Counted from the stretch's first letter, positions 37,718 to 50,689 are shown. The stretch: DNA of 64,000 nt from Epiperipatus broadwayi (GCA_028023455.1 JAQFVV010012400.1:16111490-16175489); one strand, 5' to 3'. The notes: generated by a model not told the origin, from the letters alone. Numbers and translations are program-made.

Positions 37718-38760
37718 TATTAATAATTTTTATTAGTCATTCATTAGACTAGATATTATCCACTTGATGAATAGTATTTCTGTAGTGTAATTTTCATTAA
37801 TTTCACACAAGATAGGGATCGATTTCCATTCGCTTTTAATATCTTGTGGAGAGATGTAATCATAAACATATGACCAAAGAAGTAAAAAAAAAGTATGATC
37901 CTAAAAAATGCACATTTCATGCTGAACCAGCTCCCATCAATTAGCCCAGATCACATTCTCTTACATATATATTATTGTTCAATATATATAGTTAATTACT
38001 ATAGTTTAATTGTTAAGTATCAAACTTACTGCCCTCACAATTTGACCCAAACCATTTAATGGAAATGTATTAATAATTTTTATTAATCATTCATTAGACA
38101 AGATGTTAAAAGCAGATACAAATTGGTCCCTATTTTGCATGAAAGTGGTGTAATGAAAATTACACTACAAAATTATTATTAAATGGATAATATCTAATCT
38201 AATGAATGACTAATAAAAATTATTAATACACTTCCATTAAGTCATTTGTGTCAAAACTGTGAGGATTATAAGTTTGACACATAAATTAGTAATTGAATAT
38301 ATATACTAAACAGTGATAAATATATGTGTAAGGGGTTGGGATTGGGGCTCATTAAATAAAAAAAATTGGGGATATTAAATTTTTAAAAAAAAAATTAATA
38401 ATTAAAAATATAAAAAAAAAAAAAAATATTAATAGGATTTTGGTGGGCTAAATAAAAAAAAAAATTGGGAGGATTATAAGTTTGACACATCAATTAAATT
38501 GTAGTAATTGAATATATATACTAAACAGTGATAAATATATGTGTAAGAGATTGTGATCTGGGCCTACTGATGAATGCAGGTTCAGAACAAAATGTGCATC
38601 TTGAGGATCATACATCTTTTGCACGTCTTTAGCCATATGTTTATGATTACACTCCTCCACAAGATGTTAAAAGCAGTTAGAAAACAATCCCTACCTTTAC
38701 ACGAGAAGGGTGCAATGAAAATTACACTACAGAAATATTCATTCTATGTATACGTATTTT
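37718..38760. mobile_element. Compound inverted and direct repeat (about 1 kb)
   Basis: The forward segment 37718-38060 (starting TATTAATAATTTTTATTAGT, passing ATTTCATGCTGAACCAGC and ending before AATGGAAATG) has its reverse complement spread over about 38148-38228 and 38462-38740, where GTGCAATGAAAATTACACTA mirrors TGTAGTGTAATTTTCATTA at 37784. In the middle, a block from GGATTATAAGTTTGACACAT to ATATATGTGTAAG is repeated directly at about 38251-38333 and 38470-38550. It looks like a foldback element rearranged by internal duplication or by insertion of one copy into another. The ATTTCATGCTGAACCAGC part recurs at the window end (63930-64000). No coding capacity. Confidence 0.65.
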
Positions 38761-41160
38761 ATGTGCACACATACAATTAATAAAATTCAAATACATCTTG
38801 TTTTTATTTTCTTCATCACTGTTATTATTAAAATAATATTTTGAAACTTAATTACATCAAAAATGGCACTTTGTTAGGGGAAAAAATCTTCTAAATGAAG
38901 CTATATCTAGGTTATGGATTTTTCGGTTCAAAAATTCTATCTTACGTTAAAAAACAAAAACAAACAATTATTAATAATGACTAATAGGTATTTCTATAAC
39001 TCTCTTTTCACAATTAGATATATATTAATTTTAAAAGATTACAAATATTGTAATTTTAAAATTAACATATTAAACCATACAATTTATAAATAGAATTAAA
39101 ATTAATGTTTTAAAATATTTAAATTCTTTATTTTTTAAAAAATGTTACATTTCATTAGTTTTAATGGTTTTTTCTTTTATATACCATGTTACCTTTAAGG
39201 ATTTTTTTAAAAAATACATTATCAAGCTATTGTGAAAATTTGCATCATCAACAAATGCACAAAAAAATTCAAGATGGCATTGCTTGGAAAATACAGTTAA
39301 GATGCTCCAACAGCCAAAGTTGATTTAAATCGCTAATGCTAAACATTTTCAATGAATATTTTTTTTTTTTATTAAACTTCATGATTAAAAAAGATTTTAG
39401 TTATGAAGTAAATTTAACTTGCACAACTTTTTTTTTTACTGATGTTTACAATATATATATATAGTGAGTTTTTTTCTTGTACAATTATTAAATATTTTTG
39501 TTTTAATAAATATAATATATACATATAGATATTGTTTGAAAATATTTGATTTTTAGAAGAAAATTAGCCTGCTGAAAATATATGTGTCAGATCCATAATG
39601 GATTTCATCAATATTTGAAAGTTGATTTTTAATATTTTAATAGTTTGAGATAAAAACAGCAGCAATTTTGTGCAGAATTATGATTTTGGGCATTACAATG
39701 GTGCTGCAATTGCTATATTCTTCTCTATATTGTTTTAAGCATATCTATAACCTTATAATACAATATGTAGCTTCTTTCCTCCCACAACTACAATTTTTAT
39801 GTATTAATTGAAAAAAATCTGAAAATATCAGCATTATATGGAATTTTTGCATTATTGACAGTGCTCTATTAGCATGATAGTGATATGAGAGGTGTCCTAG
39901 AAGTCAATAGAAATGTGAATTTCTGATTGGCCAAGTGTTTTAATACAGATAAATAAATAACTTTAAATTTCTAAAGAAAAATTGTAATTTTCAATAATTT
40001 GTTTACAAGTTAAAGATTATGATGCAATAATTTTGTAAAAGATTTATTTTTAGACCAAAATTATGTCATTAATAGGAGATTGTCTTAAAAAAAAAACAAC
40101 TCTTAAAAAATTTATTACGGCAAGTGGAAGCAGTTTCTACTAGATAAAATAAAATTAACTTTGTCAAAATTATAGACTATATTTTTAAAAATTTTAATAA
40201 TAAATAATATACTAACTTTATTTTTTTTTCTTTCTTTAACCCATAAACCACTAATTATATTATTGGTTGTGTGAGTTAAACATCAAAGCTTTTAATTGGC
40301 CAACTCACAAACTGAAGACAAAGCCAATTGTTAAAATATATTCGCCTATAATATTAAATTCACTTCAGATTCGTTTATAAAAAGTATATTAATAATTTGT
40401 CAGGTTATGAAAGTGAATGAAAGTTCTTTCAAAAATAAATTGCTATTTATTTATTATAAAATATTCAATTTCGGCAAATTTAAAAGCAAACATACAAACA
40501 AAGAATTGCTGACGTAAATGCTTTTTTTTCAGTTTTACGTTATGGAAAAGTAAATATTTTTTTTTGCTAAATCTTCAATATTTTTACTAAAATCTTCAAT
40601 ATTTTTCTAAAATAATTTTGTTTTTTTAGTATAGTTTATGAAAATGATTTTAAATTTCTCAAAATATACTTTTATAATACTTTAAATCATATTCGAAATG
40701 AAAATCTCAGCATTTTTCTTTATTTTCTTTGATCAGGCAGTTTCTTTGTTCTTTCCAGCCAATCAGAATGTCTTTATCGGCTGAGAGCCAATCACCAACA
40801 AGCTTATTTATTTGTTTAGCTTTAAAGGCCATTTCATTGAATTTTTACTTGTAAAATAATTCAGAAGAGGGCAGCATCTTACAGAACTTTTAAAAACCTA
40901 ATCAATAACTGTCAAATGAATATCCTAGCATTAAAAATAATGGAATTAGAGTGACGTCAACTGTTGACAAGAGATCTCGTAAGAGGCAGGCTACAGGTTA
41001 ACTGATAACAATATTTCCTTTTAAATTTATATTCTTTTAATGAAAGCAACTTATTCATCATCAAATCTTAACATTTCTTACGTTTGAAAAAAAAAATATT
41101 AAGATTCACATAATATATTATATATAAAAAAGATTACTTTAATTATAAAAAATACAATAT
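38761..41160. other. Unassigned AT-rich sequence
   Basis: No gene recognised. A tandem duplication of about 20 bp (AAATCTTCAATATTTTT-type unit) lies at about 40567-40609. The segment 40720-41000 is a little less AT-rich (CCAGCCAATCAGA, GAGCCAATCACC) and contains CCAAT-like words, but there is no other promoter evidence. Confidence 0.45.
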
Positions 41161-41396
41161 GTTATAAATATGGAGAAATACATAACATTTAGTTCTTATT
41201 CTAAAGATCCCATTCAAAATAGAAAAGGTGAAGTGTACTTTCTTAACAGGTCTAAATATTCATTTTAGGATATAAGATTTCATTGAAATCTTATCCTAAA
41301 AATGAATATTTAGACCTGTTAAGCAAAGTACAGTTTCACTTTTCATTAAATATATTTTAGAATAGGAACTAAAATGTATTTCTTGATGTTTATAAC
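41161..41396. mobile_element. Foldback element 1 of the 41-45 kb cluster
   Basis: The left arm 41161-41280 and right arm 41284-41396 are inverted copies with almost no loop (centre TTCATTGAAATC). The inner 40 bp, TTAACAGGTCTAAATATTCA and neighbours, pair nearly perfectly; the outer halves have indels. No coding capacity. RNA across it would form a long hairpin. Confidence 0.8.
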
Positions 41397-42008
41397 ATTA
41401 TTGCTCATTTTTTATTAGTAAAGTGAATTTTTATTTTTATGATTATATTATTATTAGTAATCTTATGCATTTTTTTTTAAACTAAGATTTTAAGAAATGA
41501 TTAGATATCTGATTTTGCACTATTAAAAGAATATAAATTTAGGATTTGTTATCATTAATAACATAATGTAAATAATTCTTACTATAGTGCTAAAACTGAC
41601 ATCAATGAACACAGATATTATGATGCCACTGGCTGACATAGCATACATGTGTGCTAATTATTTTAGGGCATTTCTGCTTTTTTGCCTAACATTTTTCTAA
41701 TATTTTGTAAAAATTAGTAATCAATGTAGTTCTCTTATTTATTTATTAGTACTTTTTTTATCAGTGAAATGCTGTATTTTACTCACAAGCCATTATTGTA
41801 GTAGTAGTGGATTTAGAAAACTAACATGAATGTCTAATAAAAAGAAACAATCATTTTCAAGTTTAAGTCTAAATTTAGATATCTTTTTTAAAAAATAAGG
41901 CTAAAATAAAAAATGCATAGATAGGGAGGAAATTTTCAGATTAAGCAGTAATGTAACAATATCATGAAACAGATAGAAACTTATTGATGATAGATGTTAG
42001 CTTCAGTG

Positions 42009-42028
42009 TAATATATATATATATATAT
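42009..42028. repeat. TA microsatellite
   Basis: An alternating TA run just before the second foldback of the cluster. Comparable TA runs are scattered through the window, for example near 1276-1299, 23715-23726 and 27402-27416. Confidence 0.85.
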
Positions 42029-42085
42029 TGCCAGTGCACTATATAAAAGTTGAATATATAATAATTTTATAAGTGCAGTATTTAG

Positions 42086-42277
42086 ATCCCTCCTCACTAG
42101 TGCCATTAAACAGTGATATTAAAACTGCAAGGATACTTTCATCCCAGCCACAAGATAGAGACTTTGAAAAAATAAGACAATCTTCCTTATTTTCACACAG
42201 TCTCTATCCCTGTGGTCGGAGAGGATGTATCCTTGCAGTTTTATCATCACTGTTTAAAGGTGCTAGTGAGGAGGGAT
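42086..42277. mobile_element. Foldback element 2 of the cluster, with 14-bp flanking direct repeat
   Basis: The arms begin ATCCCTCCTCACTAG on the left and end CTAGTGAGGAGGGAT on the right. They run inward through CAGTGAT, AAAACTGCAAGGATA and AGAGAC; the central loop is about 20 bp. AAAAGTTGAATATA occurs on both sides at 42045-42058 and 42297-42310, perhaps a target duplication of a somewhat longer insert (42059-42296). The open frame across the palindrome (42073-42279) is a by-product of the inverted repeat and not a gene. Confidence 0.8.
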
Positions 42278-42793
42278 GATTATCTTCTATATAAATAAAA
42301 GTTGAATATAGTAAATTAATATTATATGTATTTTTATACTTATATATTTTATTTTTAAATTGATGTATAGGATAACAACTTCAATTTAAGTTATGGATAT
42401 GGAATTACTGAAAAATGAATACGCCACTTTGCTTCAGAAACCAAAAATGTTTATAGAATGGGTCTCCAACATATACTATATTGTTGCAAACTAATAATAA
42501 TTGTGAAAGAAACTGTCACACAACTTGTAGTTTATTTTTTTTACAAATTAAAAAAATAATAATTGAATTGCCACAAATCAAAAACTTAAAATTCAATTGC
42601 TTTCAAACAATGACATATGCACCTTCATTTTAATCACATAAGCATTAAATAAGTCAAAAAATATGAAGCAACAGTAAAAACAATTATTCTCATGATTGGT
42701 TTTGTTAATTATATTTCTTTGTCACAAAATGTGCAATGGCCAGCTTTACTCATTTTATTAATAATATTTATTTTTATAAAGTGAAAACAGTAT

Positions 42794-43034
42794 TGAAATT
42801 AAATTGAGAGACTGCAAAACCTCTCGCGCTCATTACTATAACAGCCAATCAGATCATAAATACAAGACAGAGAATTTAACAAGTACTTTAGACTGGCTTG
42901 GGTATATAGAAAGACAAGTAAAGAATAGGGAGGACCGCCCTATTCTGGTTAAATTCTCTGTCTTGTATTCACGATCTGATTGGCTGTTATAGTAATGAGC
43001 ACGAGAGGTTTTGCAGTCTCTCAATTCAATTTCA
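42794..43034. mobile_element. Foldback element 3 of the cluster, arms about 95% identical
   Basis: The left arm 42794-42880 and right arm 42948-43034 pair over 87 bp with about four mismatches. The outer end is TGAAATTAAATTGAGAGACT; further in come CTATAACAGCCAATCAGATC and ACAAGACAGAGAATTTAAC. The centre holds a second perfect 9-bp stem (AGAATAGGG / CCCTATTCT). High arm identity suggests it is young. The open frame 42804-42992 lies inside and is not supported as a gene. Confidence 0.85.
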
Positions 43035-44580
43035 TTTTATTAATTCAAACTAATAATTTAAAGACTTTAATACTCTAATGTTTTAAACCCAATTTCATTT
43101 GTTGGTTATACATGTTTAAATAAGTTCAGCAGCCACATTTTTTGGATGAATTCAATTTTAATTTAACTAAAATTAAACATCTTTATTGTAAAACATCAAA
43201 TCTAAGCATTATATTACTCATTCCCAATAAAACAATTATTTCTACTTTCATTTTCAGTAGATTTCATTTTGTTATTTAATAAGAGAGAAACATGAAGAAC
43301 ACTGCTTAAATTGATACAAAATTACTGATTATTTATCTTTAAAAGTAGATAATGAATTCATACCCATAGGCATATACCATATTCTCATTATTAAATGATA
43401 TTTAGAATGTTTTTTTATCATATAAATTCATGCTTTTTTTACAGTCTGCATCAACATTCATCTAGCACTAATCATTTTTGGGATCTTCATCATCCAGAAA
43501 CAATAATTAGATATTAATTTTTCATGATAAGTTTGTTTAGGAATCCAGAAAAAATTGTCTACACTCAATTTGGATTTGAACCCAAGCGATGGTATTGTTG
43601 AGAAACTGTAAGAACTATTAGATATGTTCAAAATTATGCATGGTGCAAGACCTGCATTAAGAAATCACAAATGTCTCATTCTTTTCTTTAATAATGATTT
43701 ATTCATTCAAAAATGCACTGCTGGTAATAATCCATGTTAACATGCCAGTGCGGATTTAAAGAGAGAATGAACAAAATTATAGTTAACACAAATTGAAAAC
43801 TTTAATTTTAAAATATGAATGAAGTAATGTGAAGCCATCATAAAATCTATTGACTTTTGTTCCAAAATTTAAAATTACATTTATAATTTTTAAAATAGAT
43901 TAAAAATTTCATAGTATCATATTTGTGAAAGCATTGCCAATCTGTTTGAAAAGCAGTTACAAGTCTTATCAATTGTAGTTTTTTTTTTGTCTTACAATTG
44001 AATTTGTTATTATCTATTTTTAAAAATAAAACAAATAAAATCAAAGAGTAATTATAATAAACTTTTGTTTTTAAATAATTATTATACAATTATTTGCATA
44101 CAAATAATCATAAATATTTAATAAACTATGCAAAAAATCGATTTTTTTGCAATTCCAAAATAATCTCACAAATGATCTAGGAACAAAAACCTAGCAATCA
44201 TTCAAAGACAAGACTAAATGAGAATACTGACCACTTCAGATTTTTTTATTAACTAATAAATCAAAATATTTTAAGTCCACTTTCTGTCATCAAAATAGTG
44301 TTACAGATAACTGTAAGAGAATGGAGCAAAGTTAATTCCAAATAGCACCATTTCTAAATAAAAACTTTCAGGAGAATTAATCTAATAGTTAATAAATATA
44401 AATGTTTAAAGTTGAAATTTTAGATATTCTTTTTTATTAATTATAGCAAAATATAAAATTCCTTTATAAATCTAATATGTATAGATATTTTATAAGTCCA
44501 ATGTTCATTCTCACCATTTATTATCACACATCTCTCTCTCTCTATATATATATAGTGTAAATGATAAATACCTCAGATTA
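43035..44580. other. AT-rich sequence between foldback elements
   Basis: No gene recognised. A minus-strand B-box-like CTTGGGTTCAAATCC lies near 43572-43586 without a convincing A box. A CT/TA microsatellite lies at about 44530-44554. The minus-strand open frame 43847-44089 is lysine/asparagine-rich, low-complexity sequence. Confidence 0.45.
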
Positions 44581-44947
44581 TATGTAATTGAACAGGAAGT
44601 AGGTGAAGCTTCCAATGAGTTATATAATGTAAACAAACTCTTCAAAAGACAGATGGTACCACTTGTCTCTTTAGTAGTTCTTATAAATACAGTACTTAGT
44701 TTATTTATGTAATTTTAAAGGAGGGAGTGATTCTTATCATTTATTATATAAATATATACATTTATTCTATAAATATATAAATCAATAGATCAAATTCAAT
44801 CCCTCATTTAAATTTATATAAATAAACTAAGCATATATAAAAACAAATGCTAAAGAGACAGGTGGCACTATCTGTCTTTTGAAAAGTTTATGTTAGATAA
44901 CTCATTGGAAGCTTCAGTTACTTCTTATTCATTTATATATACATTAT
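44581..44947. mobile_element. Foldback element 4 of the cluster
   Basis: The left arm 44581-44733 and right arm 44793-44947 are inverted copies. Matching blocks include GAAGCTTCCAATGAGTTAT, TTCAAAAGACAGAT, TGTCTCTTTAG and CTTAGTTTATTTAT. The spacer is AT-rich and about 60 bp. Identity is lower than in element 3, so it is probably older. No coding capacity. Confidence 0.8.
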
Positions 44948-45013
44948 AATTTAATATTTTTAACAGAGTAATTATAAATGAAAATTTCATTTTTTTAAAT
45001 GAAATTAAATCCA

Positions 45014-45226
45014 CAGCCAGAGTGTTTTAAAGTGCAGTAACTAATCAGACCAGTTCTGCAGGCTGAAAGAAAACAACAGTAACCTGTCCAAGCTAGTCCT
45101 AATCAAATGATGACTACTTTTGATTACTGATCAAGTTCTTATGTAGCTGGACATTGAAACTATAAGTGTTGAGAAACAAAGTATCACAACTTTTCTTAGT
45201 TCCCAACTGCAACAAAGGCTCTGGCT
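45014..45226. repeat. Weak foldback element at the end of the cluster
   Basis: AGCCAGAGTG...GCAGTAACTA on the left is mirrored by TAGTTCCCAACTGC...CTCTGGCT on the right, and the centre has CTAATCAAATGATG against CTTTTGATTACTGATCAAG. Indels are common in between, so this is an old copy or a partly chance match. Confidence 0.4.
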
Positions 45227-48200
45227 ATAGATTAAACTTCACTTAAAAAAACAGAGTTCCCATTTATAAAATAACCTATTATATATATAATGTATTTATA
45301 CATAGTTAATGCTATTCAATAATATTGCACATACCTACAATATATATTGTACTAAAAGATAAATACAGTACTATATCAGCATTTTCCAAACAATATTTCA
45401 GAAACTACTAATGTGTGAAAAAAAAATTAATAAAATTTCTTTGAGAATTAATGTTTGTTTGTTGTGATTTTTAATGCAAATAAACACAAAAATTTAATAC
45501 AAATGTTCCATAAGAATTGTAAAAATATTAAATATTCTGCAACAAAAAAAGTTTGAGAAATACTGTACTACAATATGCTTTCTGATGCAGCTGATAATAG
45601 AAATTTCTTCAAATTAATATAATATCTGATAAAAAAAAAAACTGAATGAAAATTACACAAGATGAGACATCATAAATCCTCAAGTATAATGCATATAAGA
45701 AAACTTAATAATAACATTCTGTATGGTTTAGATCAATTTGATGACTTGGTCACTGAACTCATAATTATCATTTCATTTACAATAATATTTAATGCAAAGT
45801 TTGAATTAAATTCATCTATTATTATTGTATATGTAAAAGAGATTTTGGTAACTTGATGCACAAATGGGAAAAGAACGTCTTATAATTAGAACAAAAAACA
45901 CAGTAAGAGAAAAATCCTTCAGCAGAAGTGGTCAGTAAACAATGCAATGAAGTTTGATTTATCCTCTTCAGGAATAGATATTTTTGAGAGTTGTGATATC
46001 AATTTCTGATTTTTGTTCCGATTCTGAGAAATTTTTCTTATGGAAGATTTCACATTATGTTTCTAAAACTTATTTTAAATTCAATTTTTAAATATAAATC
46101 GCTACAACATATATATACACACATAACAACAACTATAAATCACTTCATTATTCAGGGCATTCGCATTTAACACGAATTCTCCGAATAAAAAAAAAGAAAA
46201 GAGTATTTACAAGCTGCATCTAAAATATTAATTTTCAAAAATGAAAAAACTTACTATTACAAATGAATTAATTTAAATTGGACGAAATCTATTTTACGCA
46301 CGAGTTCAATCAAGTTCATATCTAAAATGCAAACTTATTTAGAAGCATCTCTCTGTGTTTATGTGTACATTTTAGCACAAAGTCTAACTTAAAAATTTAA
46401 CCACTTTAATATACAAACATCTTCTGCATTTATATATTGTCAATTGGAAGACAGATGGAGTTAACAAGATAAGAGTATTACAACAGAATACATTTGATTA
46501 TCGTCTAGTTTATTTTAGGATCTCAATATTTAACAATATCTCAAATGTTAATGGGCAACTCACGTGATTGAGATGCATGAAATCTTAAATCGAGTCAACA
46601 CGACTCAAAGCAAATTTTTTATAAAATACTTCAATATAAAAATGCAAGTTGTTTTGATAGTAAGTCAAATAATTAAACCTGCTATTTAACTACATTTAAT
46701 TAATAAATTAATAACAAAAATGAATTTTTCCAGGTGGCAGTTGCGAAATATAACTATACTTTCAAAACATGTTAAAAAAATAAACAAAAGATTATCAATG
46801 ACTTTTTTTTTAAGACTACATAAAATCAATTAATAATTTCTATTTTTAATTTTCAATTAGAAATGATATATTCCATTTACAGATTTGGGGGGGGGGGTCT
46901 AAAACAAAGTCAGCCAGACTTCACCAACCATGTGTGAGAAATGAACGGACAGCCTATTGAGATTTCTGTCAACTTCAGTCACAGTTACCTGTCCGCTGAT
47001 GAAAATGACAAGCATGACACTTGACAGGTGAGTGGCAAGTTCCTGTTTGTGTGTGTGATGTGCTTCCCAACATGCAATATAAACACACAAATAGATCTCA
47101 CTGGCTCCACTTGTTTGTTTTCAGAGATACGATTTGCATAATAATTTTTGTAACAAAGTCGGAAGCTCAATTATAACTGTCAAAGTTTTATAATATAATG
47201 ATGAGTAATGGAAGCCATAAAATACTTTGACATTTGTTTGTTATAAATCCATACTTCTCCCCTCATCTAATCATCAAAAAATAAAACAAATTTTTTTATT
47301 ATTTTAAGAAACAAATAATTCAAAGACATTTATATAATTGGCAAGGTAAAAAAAAAAGTTTAAGAAATTTCATCAATTATTACAAAGTCGCTTTACATTT
47401 TTAAATAAGACATCTTTTAAATTTTAATAAGTAATTAATGAGAGGCTTGCCATTAACTAATTAATGAAATCGGAAACGTTCTACATATGTCAGTTCAACA
47501 AGCGATTATTTAAGCAATCAGTCAATGATAAAATGCAGCAGTAAATTAAATGGTAAAAATATAAATATTATGATGCCATATGCCCGTTTTACTTAAAATT
47601 TCCGAGAAGTGGTTGTTCTTGTAACACACACATCATTAAATTTGCAGTATAATCCTTCTAACTTCCATTCTTTCAAAAAATAAAGAGAGGCTTTAAATGA
47701 AAAGAAACAAAAATTTTCTATAGACTTTCTACTTTCCATTCCCACAATCTTTCATCTGGTCAGTTCTCTTTTAGATATTACTGTTTAAAGTGGCTCACAC
47801 TACAAACTTTAAAACCAATTAACTTGAGTATAAAACGACAGGCTTTTTCATTTAAATTTTGTTGTAAGAAGTATTACTACAAATTATGAATACCCCTTCA
47901 TGTCATTTTAGTTCTTATGAACTTTATTAGATATTAATAGGAAAAAAAAACCCACTGTACTTTATATCAACATTATTTCCCATCCTTCTATGTACTCACT
48001 ATATATCCCTTAAATAGGTCTGATATAAAACAGTTTTTCACAGTTCCCTCTTTTTTAAAACTTTCTTTTCCAAATTGTCTAAAAATATTTGAACTTTTTT
48101 TTTATTTGATTACATACATAATACCAAACAAAAAGTGGTTCCTCACAATTAATAAAAAATATTTCAAAATTCATTATCAAAACAATTATTTTAGTTATGA

Positions 48201-48610
48201 CACAAATTAAAATACATAATTGATTATAAAAACATTCGGCCTTTTATTTAACATTTCACACATAAAAGTACACCAATCAATCAATATATGATCACTGATA
48301 ATAGCAAACCCCTCCTCAAAGCTGTGGTTTATTATATTTAATATTCTCTTTTTACAAAATTAGATTAATAATTTTCATTTTATCTTTCCATTTTTCTTTA
48401 TTTCTGTTATTGTTTTTAAAAAATTCTATTTATAATTCCACCTCTAAGTTCTTTCTCTCTTTTTTTTAATCAAGAAAAAAAAAATCCTGAATTGTTTAGT
48501 ATAAATCAACTAAAAAATGAAAGTGACAAATTATTCTAACTCCTCCTAATATTTAGATTTCAGCCAAACTACAAATAATAAAAGCAGGTTTAGCTAAAGA
48601 AAATATAGGT
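45227..48610. other. Unassigned sequence with one less AT-rich island
   Basis: No gene recognised. The segment 46890-47170 stands out as more balanced in base composition and free of recognised repeats; it contains a strong donor-like ACAG|GTGAGT at about 47023-47032 and a CGGACAG...CTGTCCG inverted pair. Otherwise AT-rich with short homopolymers and a G11 run at 46887-46897. Confidence 0.45.
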
Positions 48611-48843
48611 TCATCTGAAGTGGAGTTGTGCTGGACATATTGATGGACAATTGAAATCTTAAACTGAATTTCAAGAGATTGTAAAAAATCCAGAAAGAAA
48701 CCACATGTGAGATGGATGGATAAAATAAGAAAGTGTGCAGGATAATGTGGAGAAGAGAAGCTAAAGATTGGAGAAGATGGACTGAACTTGGAGAGACCTT
48801 CATGCTGCAGTGTATTGATAATGGTTGATGATGATGATGATGA
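48611..48843 (+). mobile_element. LINE 3' fragment with GATGAT tail
   Basis: Plus-strand sequence homologous to the tail of the LINE at 7259-7500. Shared blocks include TTTCAAGAGATTGTAAAA, CCACATGTGAGATGGATGGA, AATAAGAAAGTGTGCAG and CTGCAGTG.ATTGATAATGG. It ends in TTGATGATGATGATGATGAT. In the original frame it covers the RxRPHVRWMDEIRK tail of the RT protein, here interrupted by stops. The opposite-strand open frame 48594-48854 is only its shadow. It is truncated to about 230 bp, and target duplications are not clear. Confidence 0.75.
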
Positions 48844-50689
48844 TATCTGTTCAAATATTGAACCCTTAAAGTAAATTTAAAAAAATATTGTGGTCCTTCA
48901 GTGAATAATTATGATATTACTGAACATTACTTATTATTATCCAATTATTAAAAATTACTTATTATTATCTAGTTACAATATAAGGGATTTGAACACAGAC
49001 TTAGTAAATAATGGATTTCTCAAAAGAATGGTTGAGATGTAGGAAAAATACTTCATAAAATTATATTTTAAACTATTCTTACTAATTTTTTTTTTTTTTA
49101 GTTCATGGATACATAAGTTTAGCTTTTTAAAAATTTCTCATACTAGTAAAGACTTCAAAAATAATGGAAAGGGCAGATTTAAAATACATTATATCTATAT
49201 TTATGAAAATGTTTTTACTTTGTTCTTTTAAGATGAAACCCCTGATCAACAACAGTCTGCATCTATGGACTCACAATTCATGATTTGAAAACATAAATAA
49301 ATTAGAAATTCATAATTAGCAAGTGCATATTTTGCCAACAGAAATAATCTTAGTCAGCCATATCAGTTAGTCACTAGGTGGTTTCCTCCCTAAATTCTTA
49401 TAATGATTTTTTCATAATTGTATTATTCATTCTAAATGTACATATTTAAAAAAAAATTAAATTGTATAATAGGTATATGTATATATGTTGAACATAAAGA
49501 TTCAGATATCCATAAGAAATTTTGAAAACAAATGGTAGTGGATTCTCTTTTATCAGAATAAAATAGACTCCTCAAAGTTGCATTTACCAGTTTAATTTTT
49601 TAACATATACTATGTTTTTATCATGTGTCGATGATGTCTACTATTAGTTCCTAGAATAAAACCAATGGTTATCAAGTATAAGTGAGAAAAATTACTTTAT
49701 ATTGATTTATAGTATTTTTTAAGAAAAATGTCGAAAGTACACATACTTGGTTAAAAAAAGTCACTAAAATATTTAGTAATCACCTACAGTCAGGACTATC
49801 TGAATACTGACAAGCAAATTTGTGTGGGTTAAATTGTGCTTGCAATAAGAGATGTGAGATGCATTAATTCCCTATCACATTCCATTCAAAATTAACTGAT
49901 TCAGCTATTCAATGATCTAACGGCTACTTGTTCTCGTCAGTCACAGTCGTATCATAGTATGATCACTGAACATCGAAACACCTGAGGTATTATCAGATTG
50001 ATTACCCATCTGACATTGCTACATAAATTCCTTAAAACTCCATCTTTTACAAGTAACTACCTCACACCTGCTCTTTCACAATGTTCTTTGTACAATATTC
50101 CTGGATGTTGTAAAATTTTCTGGATCCCTATTGCAAAATTGGGATCACTTACCAAAAAGTGTAGTATTACATTTAAATAATCATCTCTAACAAAGTAAAA
50201 AAAAGTTCATCAAGAGTTTCCCATTGTATTTTATCCTCACCCACATCTTTCCAATGAAGGCAATTAATATTATACTTCTTTAGTCTGCCTCTTCCACAAA
50301 ACCATGTTTAATTAATTTCATTAAAAAATATTTTTTTTAAGAAGTCATATTGTTCATTCATTTTACAAATTTTCACATATATCAGTCAATTTTCTTTAGG
50401 CCTTTCTTCTTTGAACTCTTTCATTAGATAGTTTTTTATCATATGATCTTTTCTCACTTTTCATAAGATGCCATCATTTAAATGTATTATTAAGATATAT
50501 CTATTATGTTTGTAAGAACTCCAATACTCTTACTTTAAGACAATGGAGGGACAAATACCTAGAAGTTTCTATTCCTAATATACATTCCAATCACACTAGA
50601 TTCCTTCGGTTAAGCTAAAATCTCACCTAGCTTCTAAATAACCCATGCCATTGTTATGTACACATATATACTATATAGTCCTATGAACA
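48844..50689. other. Unassigned AT-rich sequence
   Basis: No gene recognised. A local tandem repeat (ATTACTTATTATTATC-type unit) lies near 48924-48970. The segment 49780-50170 is less AT-rich and may be an old repeat, but I cannot assign it. Confidence 0.4.

Noticed and set aside
42073-42279. Open frame in the second foldback of the cluster
   Set aside because: Covers an inverted repeat almost exactly; arms encode unrelated residues in the two directions.
45662-45856. Plus-strand 64-residue open frame
   Set aside because: AT-rich codons, no motif, no splice signals at sensible positions.
48594-48854. Minus-strand open frame starting with a His run
   Set aside because: It is the complement of the GATGAT tail and the LINE C-terminal segment on the plus strand.
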